Position numbers and translations under genes: made by a program. Source: Corella eumyota (taxonomy: Eukaryota; Chordata; Ascidiacea; Phlebobranchia; Corellidae). From it: a stretch of DNA of 64,000 nt. The stretch covers positions 13,973,671-14,037,670 of the forward strand of contig OY720101.1 in NCBI GenBank assembly GCA_963082875.1, written 5' to 3'. Below the pieces are notes generated by a model that worked only from the letters and a program-made list of their open reading frames with translations, had not been told where the DNA came from and did no database searches. Shown piece after piece: positions 46,013 to 56,700 of this stretch (position 1 is its first letter; each line of letters starts with the position of its first letter).

Positions 46013-46456
46013 CAAGATATATATCCATTATAAAAAAAAACTACCTCTATAATTGTTGTAAAAATAAGATATTTTAGAAATACTCTAAGTTCTAAATATC
46101 ATTTTTTTTTTTAAATTTTTCAATGCATTAAAAAAAGTGACAAGATAAAAAAATACAATTAACAATACATAAATGATATGAAAAAAATAACAAAACCAAT
46201 TTTTTTGATTTAAAAAACGTGCCAAAATTATTAAATATTTGATTTCACAACATAACATGAAATAGTCACCCAACCAAACCTTACATGCATAGTAAATACT
46301 ACTATAAAATTACACAAAATTTATATATTACACATATTAAAAACAAAATAGATAAACAGCAATGAATTTAAAGGGTTAAAACAAATTTTAACATAGAAAA
46401 CTATACAGAGTTTGTGACACATGGTATTTATATTAAAAAGCAACATAGCAACTATG
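46013..46456 (+). repeat. Direct duplication, copy 1
   Basis: AAGATATATATCCA through AGAGTTTGTGACACATGGT and AAAAAGCAACATAGCAACT. It is repeated at 46898-47285 with indels and substitutions; the 3' 180 bp are the best conserved. Confidence 0.8.
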
Positions 46457-46897
46457 GTAAAATCAATATTTAATTTTTATTCAATAAACAAGTGTTAAAA
46501 TATAATTATCAAACAAAAATTAACTTTTATACACGTTTTACTTAACCAATATTTTCACTTTAACATGGACAGCAAACAAGACAATATTTGACAGCGACCA
46601 AAATGCATTTAAATCATTCAGGCGTAAGAAAGCGGTAAATCGAGTATTTTATATACAAATCAAAAATAATTAAACAATAATTATCTACATTTAAGGCTTC
46701 ATTTCAAACAGCACCAACAGAATAATAATACCAACAACTTATCAAAATTTAGAAGATTTAACTTATCATAACAATAAATTTTTTTTTTAAATGTTTAAAC
46801 AATAATAATAAGAATACTGACAATAACAATTTGTATCAAAATCCAAGAGTTTAAAATTTAGGTTTCGAACCGTAATAACATTACAATACATAAATAC

Positions 46898-47290
46898 AAG
46901 ATATATATCCAATATAATAAAAAAACTACCTCTAATTGGTATAGGAATAAGATATTTTAGAAATACTATGAACTTTAAGGTTAACCTTTTTTTTATACCT
47001 CAAAAAAGTGACAAGAAAGAATTTTCAAGTACCAAAAAAGTTAACAAAATCAAGTTTATGATTTAAAACATGACAAAGTTAATAAATTTTTAATTTCACA
47101 ACATAACCTTACATACATAGTAAATACTACTATAAAATTACACTAAATTTATATAATACACATATAAAAACAAAATAGATAAACAGCAATAAATTTAGAG
47201 GGTTAAAACAAATTTTAACATAGAAAACTATACAGAGTTTGTGACACATGGTATTTATATTAAAAAGCAACATAGCAACTGTAGTAAGAA
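46898..47290 (+). repeat. Direct duplication, copy 2
   Basis: Second copy of 46013-46456. The offset shrinks from about 885 to about 827 bp along its length because of net deletions. Confidence 0.8.
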
Positions 47291-47579
47291 AATCAGTCTA
47301 AACAATTGCATTTAAAATAAAAAAATTAAGGTGTTCTAATAGTTTAACAGTATAACCTATTGTGCGTTGTATTTAAAAAGTAGCGAAGCTTAAATTGGTA
47401 TTGACAACTTACATGTTATAAATGAAGCAACTAAAATATATCTACCTTAGAATAGACTATTACAAAAAGGGCCTTTTAATCCGTATAAAAGGCAAACACA
47501 ATTTTATGTTAAAGCAGTTGGCCATATTCAAAGGGATAAAAAAATTAAGTATTTCTACACCTTTTTTATAATTTTAACC

Positions 47580-50500
47580 CTAATACACCTTCTTTTTACA
47601 AATTGGACAAAAGGTTGAATGTGCTGGGCCCAGAGTACACATCTCCACTGGTATTTTGCAAGAACCACATTTTGACTTTTTAATTTCCTGGACTTGGTAA
47701 GCTCGGGCTCCATGTCTAGGTTCAAATGCCAAATAAAACTCTACCCTTATTTTCCTTTCGGCAAATCGACTTCCATATAAGTTACAAAACTTTGGTACAA
47801 AGTACACATTAACATGATTTTGTGTACAGTTTTCTATATCCATTTTGATTTTCCCGGAGTAACGTTCATTACAACTGCTAATCGTACCAGTACAAGCCTG
47901 TAACATTGCAACTTTTGTGGCATCATTCAAAAAATGCTTTTCCTTATTCCACTTACCCATTTTTGAGAAATGTACAATTCGGTTAATGTCCTTTTTCCTG
48001 GACAACCATTCTACCCTGTTATCCAAAAGACTTTGGGCTAAATACTTGTTTTGTTGAAACATTTCTCTAGCTAGGATAGCAGATGTTCTAGTTAATTTTT
48101 CTGCCTCCTCTTCTTCGTTTGCATCTATAGCAGAAATAGTAATTAACATATAGTGGTAAAATTTTGACAGGGTTCCTGGCTCCATTCTGCTGTCCCAATT
48201 CTCGATAGTAGGTAAAATGTCAGCAATTTTGTATTTGTTTTTTACTGAGTAACTTCGAATTGCATAGAACCATTCCAATACAATAGGTGACAGCTTAGTT
48301 TTGCGATTTTTCATCTCCTTATCCAAAATCTCTTTATTAAGGCGAATAATGGATTGCAAGTCATTTTCATTGGTCACTTGATCAATAATTTCTGTCATAG
48401 CCTCTGAGTTTTTGTTCTTTTTGTGTTTTATTTTAATAAGAGCTATTTGAAGTTTTCGTGATGTTGTTGTGTCCTCCCCTTTCCAGTGGTCCAATGCATA
48501 TTGTGGTGATTGTACTAAACTGCGAAACTTGTTTACACATTCCCTATAGTCTGCCAACTTTTTTTCTGGTTTTTTTATTTGTTGGCATTGATCAAAAAGG
48601 TTTTGACATTCTGAAACACTATCACTTATAAATTCTAACAATTTAGGATTTTCTTTTTCAAAAAACGGATCATTAGATAGGTCGCACATTGCAAAGTTGT
48701 ATGTATTTTTAACATATTCCATCACAGTTATACGAATTTTTATTTCACCTAGAAACCCGTAGGTTTTTTCGTTTCCCTCTACTTTTTCAGTGCTTTTTTG
48801 AAAATGATGTACACCGTGATTTGCTCTTTCCAACATTTCTTCCTGAAAGTCTGTGCTCTTAAAGTTTGGATTTTTCAACTCATGTTTAGTGCCATTTTCT
48901 TTTTCGTGTAGAGTTGATTTCATAAGTTTATGGTAAAAATATCCAAACATTGTATGTAATCTATGGAAAGAAGACAACCATATTTTTTTGGGATTTAACT
49001 GTTGTTTTTGTTTTAAAATGGTGTATGCCATATTTAGTTCTTTTTCAGCATTAACAAAATCTTTTATATCACTGTAATAAAATCGACCAAGGTGAGCATG
49101 GAATTCATGTTCATTTGGATAAGCATAAACGAGTTCTAAAAGGATCGACAGTCGGTCATTTTGCGGTAAATCTTCTAGTAATCGTGAATAATGGTGTTTC
49201 ACTTTATTTTCATCTGCATCTAGTTCTTCTCTATTGAAATAAATAGAAAAGATTAAATTAATAACACTGTCTGGTGCGTCATTATCAAACATTCTTTCTT
49301 TAATCACTTTGATAAAACCAATAGCAATTTCAGGAAGGTTCTGTTTGGCCTGCTCTGACAAAGATTGAATATGAGTTTCAGTAGGTTTTTCGTTATAATT
49401 TCTGGTTAACATTTGTTCCAAAATTTCTTTTGCAAGAATGTGATATGAAATTTTCCATGTACCTTCCTTTTCTTCAATAACAAACTTTTGTACTGTTTCT
49501 TCTTGATTTGTTATATCAGGAAGGTTGGTTTCACCGGAAAGCAAGGCTAAAAATAGTTGAGGCGGCAAGCTTGGGTAACCATAAAATTGCGCAAATGAAA
49601 GGTAAGCTAGTAACTTTTGCCATGGCTCTAGGTTTGTAAAATTGGTTTGTGGTAACAGCTGAAGGTTTTTACAAACATAACTAGACAATCTTGTGTACTC
49701 ATGAAGAAAGGTATTTAACCCATATTCAAACATATAATGATGCTGTCCATGAAATACATCTTCTGTTAAGTCACGAACAGACTGCTTTCGTTGGTCAGGA
49801 CATGCTGATAAAAATATTGTTTCTAAACGCTCCGATTCTTCAGGATTTACAATATCTGCCAGTTCAATTGTATCCCCGCTTAAAACACTTTCTTTAATGG
49901 CATAGTTACATCTTTGTACGTGCAAGACAATAACTGATTCTTGGCTAACTTTGTTACATAAACTTGAAACATCTTTTTTCGTATTTCCATCAATTACCAA
50001 CACTATTGGTAAGAAAGTTTTTTTTAAAATAAATTCTATTCTTTCCTTAATTTGATCTATTGGCAAACTTTGCCCTTTGGTATTGATATAAACGGAAGGA
50101 GTTTTACCTTTTAAAGACCATAATATTTGGCGACAAAAGGTAGTTCCCCCTGCACCAGGTGGGTGCAGTATGTTGATAATTGTGCTTTTATCCTGGTTAA
50201 TAAGTTCGTTATTAATATGGTTTTCAGCAACTTGTAGAATACTTCTTGTCGCGTCATAGCACCCCAACTTTAACCCATACCAACTTAACTCTCCACCCTT
50301 TAAAAATTCCTCCCCAGCTCTTTTGTTCTCTTCAGGAACCTTTTCGTAATTTTCTTTGTAAAGAACCTCCACGTGTTTTGCTAGCCATTTTACATCTTCC
50401 TTAGAAATGCTTTGGAATTCAATATCCTTATCAATGTCAAATGACGGTAGACAATAGCTCTCTTGATTGTCAATATTTTGAAATGTTGCTAAGTAACCAC

Positions 50501-52842
50501 ACAAAACTTCCAAAGGAATAACAAGCACATTATTGAGAAAGTCATAAGTATCTAGTAAGTTATTTAACTTTAAATAACTTAATTTTTTGGGTAGACAAAT
50601 AGCAACTCTTAATTCATCAATGTTATCTGAATACTTATCAAATAATTGTGATAGAAATCGGAATAAGTAATAGAACTCTGATTCACTTTTATCGTACCAG
50701 AACACTACCAAAGTAAGAGGTTTGTTGCCTATGCAAAATGACAGCAATGATTTACAATGTTTGGCAAAATAGGTGCGATTTTTTTTACACCAATCCTGAG
50801 GTGAATGGGAAAAATTGGTGTTTTCAGTGTTGGATAAACCTTTCATAAAAACCCAATCTGTTGACCTAGATGATAGGACTCTATTCTCATCAATTTCAGA
50901 GATGGTCAAATTAATTTTTGACTTAATATGGCTCTCTGCTATAGCCAATGAACCACTTACCCTGCTTCTGTGATCAAAATCTAACACTTTTACCCAGGGA
51001 ATGTTGGACAGATGGGACAAGTATTCTCTAAAATCTGTTCGACTTATGACAAGAGCAAAGGTTCGTTTGGGGTTAAAATTATCAGTAAGCCGTTTAAAGT
51101 CTTCCAGTTCAGGAGGATCATCAGGTTCTTCCGCGTTAGAAAACCCCTGTGATGTAATGCCAGCAACCTGGTTTTCTCTAAAAACACACATGCAACACTT
51201 GCATAGAGAGTCTACTTATTTTTGCTTTTATCAATTAATTAGTGGAATAACATAAAAGCTAAGGGGAATAAACAATCTATTTAGCATATCCTTTTATAGT
51301 GTTGTATTTTAAGTGTTAAATAAGAAAAGCAAGGTTTAATATTTATACATACCTAAAAATTGAATGTTTTTCTTTTAGTTGTTTTCGAATCTGTTCAGCG
51401 ATGTCCTCAGCTTTCACATTACTGTTAACCGATATTGGTTTTAGGTGCTGTAGAGGTCTAATATACTTCTTAAGATCTTTGTTCACAAAGACAATGGTGT
51501 TTAACAGCGTTGCGCGTTCTAATTCTTTTTTAAAAAGTGAGCGGTCGAAGTTTTTAGTGGTAACAAGAAACACTCTAAAATAATTAACAAGATCTATAAT
51601 TGTATATTAAAATGTCAAACACATTTAGAAACTAAATATTCATAACCATTTTTACAACAATTATTTAACAAATAAAAAAAATGTCTTTTCTTAATTTTAT
51701 AAAATTTTCAAGAATTCTGTTTTGTAAAAATCAAACTCAAAGTGTAAATGTTTTGTGCTTACTTGGCAACAAATATGTTGGGATTTGTTTGAAGATTTGA
51801 TTTTGTTTCATGTCCATGGTGATTTTTGTAAGTTTTGTCTAAAATTTCTTTAACTTCGCTATATAACTTTCCAGGAGGAAAACCATGTAATATTATTTCA
51901 ATATTCGGGTGGACAGATTTGGTAGAATTTGCTTCATTACTCTTGGCTTAAATTTTAAATTATATTTGTTTAAACCAAATCTCTTCATAGTTAATGTTTT
52001 ATTATGTACCTAAGTAAATACGCAAAGATTTAAGCGCATAGTGTATATGTTTGTTCAAGCGCAGTTATAAAGTTTAACGACATCGCTGAATGGATTTTTA
52101 GTACGAGATATAATAAAAACAGCCAAATAATTTTTGTTGAAAATAACTTACCATTTTGTGATGATTGCTCTCCGACATTAAGTTGGCTTATATTTGCTTC
52201 TTGAATATTTGTTTCATTCGTAACAAACTGTTGATTTTGAACGTTAGTTGATCTATCCATATATAAGTTGACATTTTCGACATGTAATAATTGATTGTTT
52301 CTTGAAAGGACCTAAGTTAAATTGTAACTATGGTTTATAATTTAGCTATACAAAACTGTGTAATGAAGTTTATAAAGAGGATATATTTACAATCAAACAA
52401 AAATAAAAAAATGACGTGTTGCGACGCGGTAACAAATTACATTTTTTTAAAGTAATAATTGCTGTTTTTAATTTCTTTATTACAAAATTGTTTTATTAAC
52501 AAACTCTTTGTTATAGTTCCGCATTTTGTGAAAAACCAACGGTTTCCATAGCTGGTAATGTTGCCTTCATTTTAGGTTTTAACATGCGTGACTAATTGAC
52601 CACCAAAGTTATGTGTTTCGTTAGTTACTAGGGTATAACAGATTACACGTCGATAACTTTATAGGGTTGCAGTTAAAAAAGGTGTAAAATAAACCTAACA
52701 ATCAATTTTCAACTTCTATGTTATATTAATACTTTGTATAACTTACTTGAGTTATTTCCGCTAGTTGGCTGTTTTCTGGAATGAATGTTGCAATTTGATT
52801 GTCTTCTTCTTGACTTTGACTTGTGTCTTCATCCAAACTCAT
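47580..52842 (-). CDS. SAMD9/SAMD9L-like STAND-type P-loop NTPase
   Basis: Exons 52842-52747, 52311-52152, 51946-51763, 51574-51353 and one large exon 51177-47580 join in phase to 1419 residues. Residues 1-110 are polar (Q/N/S-rich) with no recognisable SAM domain; about 120-220 form a small folded region (KVFLVTTKNFDRSLFKKE). Then RTFALVISRTDF and IPWVKVLDFDHRSRVSG resemble the SAMD9 central region. The NTPase has the Walker A motif HPPGAGGTTFCRQILWSL (about 558-575) and the Walker B LPIVLVIDG (about 610). A long helical TPR-like region follows (ELVYAYPNEHEFHAHLGRFY). Near 1300-1375 is an OB-like domain (GSRFAERKIRVEFYLAFEP). The C-terminus adds a CxxC..CxxC pair (KCGSCK..FCPICKKKVY). Vertebrate SAMD9/SAMD9L are cytosolic interferon-linked antiviral and growth-restraining proteins of about 1580 residues; function here is inferred by homology. 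Orthology was judged by motif only. Confidence 0.75.
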
Positions 52843-53789
52843 GGTGAAAATTGCGTATTATTAATCATACAAAGACAAATTTCTTATTTTAGATGCAAAA
52901 ACATTAACTAAAAATTTTTTTGCACTTTCTGAAGTAATAAAACAGGTTTAGATATTTGTATCTTATACTGAATAAACATGCCGCTAGCTTAACTTACAAA
53001 CTTCTTAATATAACACAAATCAAAAAGTGTAGGTGTAGGCCTACCTTACATAGTGTTGCTAATATGGTCTAATGACCAAGCGTATTTGAGGAAGCACGCG
53101 AACAATAAAAGAGAAAATGAACAATCAAGCGAACTATAAAAGAGAAAATGGAATTGATTTTGAGCCTGACAACAGTATAGCGTTACCTGTTTATAGCAAC
53201 TATTGTGAATAAACGAAACCCCCTGCGCCATGCCTATATTTAGCAGAAAGAAATCAGTTTTTGTGTATCCACTTGCGCAATACCTTTTCAATTTACATAC
53301 GCTTTAACGCGTCAGACTAAGGTATCTCCACGGTCTTATGGCTTTCAATATTCTAGCATTTTTTACATAACATATGTGTATATACCAACTATAACAACAC
53401 AAAATTTATTGATCTAACGATAATATTCACAAATAATAATTTGAAGACAAGATTTACTGTTATACTGCACATAAATACATGCATGATACAGTTAACAGCA
53501 GGCAAAAAAAGTAGTCGCAGAATTAATGTAATAACACATAACAGCAGCAACCATTTAAATTGCTTTTAACAGAAAAACTACTATAGAATCATGGCTAAAA
53601 TGATTACAAGCAAATAAAAATCATAAAAAAAACACTTTTTAGTGCACAACTTGAATTTGGAAACATATCTTGGGTATTGTTGGCTATTTCTTTTGAATTT
53701 CCTAATTGACCTAAATAAAAAAAATTGTTACTATATTACTATACAAATAAATAATAGAAATATACCTTTAAGGGCAACTTTTATCAATG
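52843..53789. other. Intergenic region, SAMD9-like 5' flank / SALL 3' flank
   Basis: No gene recognised. A short 23-26 bp tandem repeat (AATAAAAGAGAAAATGAA) occurs at 53100-53150, and a short direct repeat (GGCAACTTTTATCAA) at 53773-53810 overlaps the end of SALL. Confidence 0.5.
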
Positions 53790-56700
53790 TTAAAGGCAAC
53801 TTTTATCAACGAATTTTACCTGCTCTTGAGTTCTTTGGTATGCTTTCCATATCCATTCTGATGCAGCAGCAGCCATACTTTTATTTTCAGAGTTTTTTAA
53901 CAAATCGCTCGGTACTGTATGAGGTGGTACTGAAATAAATTAATCTTGTATATTAGTTTTAAAATAGGCAACACTTTAATAAATACTAAAAGTGGGTTTA
54001 CATCAATAAATATTTAAAAAAGCATGTTGTTTTTTACCAATAAAAATAGTACTTGGTCTATAAATAAAACAATTAAATGCGTAATCCAACATGACAAATT
54101 TTAAATTTTTTTTTTTTAAAGTCCATCTATATGTTTAAATATAAAGTAATTTGTATAATACCTGTTGCAGCAGCTGCCATGTGACCGTTAGCAGGCGCTA
54201 TCATTAGTCTCGAGGCAGCGTTGTTGAAACCAGGGAAACCGTTGGTATGGTAACGTGCCTCGTTGGCTACTTTGGCGCCCATCAGTCCAGATGCAAGCGC
54301 AGCGTATTGCTAAAAACAAGATTTTTTTGCATAAGTATAACATTATGTAGAACTGTTTTCAGTTTTGTAGGGCATTTGTTAAGGCTAATACACCTTTTAA
54401 CCAAATCTAGGGTCTGAAGTTTGATTACCACTGAAAACGAATAAAAAATTACCTGGTATATGGCTGCAGGGTCATGAACTGTTGGAATAGGGGGTGGTAA
54501 CCTGGGTCGTAATGGGGGGTTATTTACATTATTTGCTGACGTGTTTTGCATCCAAGGTGATATCAGCGGGTTGTCCATCGAGATTCTGCGACCCCTGCGC
54601 GAGCCCCCTGCACCCCAAACATGGGTACCCATATGGACCTGTAAATTAAATTGGGGTTGAACAGAAAGTATATTATTTTTTATTTAAAATGGACAACTAT
54701 TTATATAGAAAAAAATATTGTTATGGGTATAGATGATGAAGTGTTTGTTTACCTTTAAATTTCCTTTTGTTGTAAAAGCTCTTCCACAAACGCTACAAGC
54801 AAATGGTTTCTCTCCTGTATGAGTTCTGTTATGGATCTAAAATTTTAAGAAGGCTATCGTTGTACTGTTTAAATTATTTCGGCAAATGCTTAAGTTGTAC
54901 GAGTCTAATTTATTGTTGACCTCATAATATTACCCCAACGAAGTCTCAAGTTGTACAAGTTTAAGATATTATTGACCTCATGATATTACCCCAACCCATT
55001 TCCAAGTTGTACAAGTTTAAGATATTATTGACCTCAAAATATTACTCTAACCCAGTCTCAAGTTGTACAAGTTTAAGATATTATTGACCTTGTGATATTA
55101 CCCCGACCAAAGCCTTGCGCTGTAAAATGTTGACACCTAATTTTTAAAAGTTATAAAAAACTAAATGATCTTTCACCTGTAGAGAGCTGGCCGATGAGAA
55201 TTGCTTCTGGCAAATGTGGCACCAATGTCTTGGATAATTTCGCTTAGCAGGCGGTGATTCAGAATGGAAAGTGTCCAGAGGTCGCTAAATTATTTCATTT
55301 GTTTAAAAATTGGTTTATAAATTAAAACAAACAGGGCAATTTTACCAAGGTTTACACAAACTAGGCGAAGACATTTTGAGATAATATTATTATTTGAAAA
55401 TCTTTTTTTATTTTAATTGAGTTACCTTTGCAACTAGGCTATTTTGCATTGAGTTAAGTTTAGGCGAAGTAGCTGGACTATTTGAGTTTGAGTTATCTAC
55501 AAAAAGAATCGAGTTATAGATTTAAATATAGTTGCTCAATAACCATATATTCAATAATATAATTGTTTAAAATTTGGATAAAACAATGTGTTTTTGTATT
55601 GTTAAAACTCGTTAGTTTTTTTATCTTTTCTCATTGTTTTTACCGTTAGCAATATGGTCCACCGGTTCTAACATATCTTCGTCAACTTCCCTAATATTAT
55701 GAGTCAAAAGATGTTGCTTTAAATTTCCCCGGGTGGTGAATCCCCTTTCGCATACGCGGCAAACGAAGGGACGTTCTTTGGTATGACTTCGTAAATGGAT
55801 CTGAAAACAATTTAATTTTTAAATATGCTATAGTTACAACATTTAAACACGTAATTTTATAGTGTATACAAGGCCAAATAACGTGTAAAATCCATTATCT
55901 AACTGAACTTACCTCTAGTGCGCTTTGACAAGTAAACGGTTTGTTGCACAACTCGCAGCATGTTGTCATCTTCCTAACACGTCCATCATCGCTCGGTGGC
56001 GACATCTGAAGGCTCGATATTGACATACCAGATGGTTGCATGATGGCGCTACAGAGCAAGGTTAATGTATTAGAAAGCCAATACTATAACTCTTACTAAA
56101 AAAATGCATAATAACTAACCTGTGAGACGCAAGTTGAGCTAGAGCATTCAACGAATTTGTAGACTGAATTGGCGACTGACGTGGGCTTGTCGATATGACG
56201 TCACGAGGTAGTGACGTCACCATATTTTTAGGTAGTGACGTCATGCGTTCGTTGTCGCTGGAAAGAGATTTTTCCGATTCTCTGTCGTCTTTTGCTTCCT
56301 CTGAAATTGATGACGCGTGATCACGTGATTCGAATTTTGCTTCGCTGCGTCTTGCTACGTCACTTGGAGGGAGAAATTCCCGGTGTTGTGATTGGTCAAG
56401 AGATTTTTGAAACTGGTAGCGAGATTTTTGCTCTTCCTCGTAAGATATTCGTTTGGAAGAGAGATTCGATATCGGCGATGTGACGTCATTCTCTCTCGAT
56501 TTTGGCGTGTCGTTACGATCCAGTTGACTCTCATCGAATACGTCATCATTTTCCATTATTTCTTCCGCTTCTCCGTCTTGCGGAATCATTCTAAGATGCG
56601 CGGAGTTGAACGGCATTCCTAGCATCCGCATATCCGGATGTGGTTGGCCGTTCATCAAGTGTGCAACTATTTAACAAAGAAATTAAAATAGATTATATTA

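Larger units (their letters stand above)
45206..47579. other. Intergenic region, AT-rich, with a direct duplication
   Basis: Between the start of the membrane-protein gene and the stop of the SAMD9-like gene. No exon recognised. It contains a diverged direct repeat (46013-46456 and 46898-47290). The right part may be 3' UTR of the SAMD9-like gene. Confidence 0.55.

Noticed and set aside
51177-51191. Starting the SAMD9-like protein at the Met just before the large exon
   Set aside because: That Met lies beyond a clear splice acceptor (TTTTTAG at about 51178 on minus). Four upstream exons join in phase to an earlier Met.
53046-53291. 81-codon minus-strand open frame between SAMD9-like and SALL
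   Set aside because: No splice context, no family resemblance, and it overlaps a short tandem repeat; likely chance.
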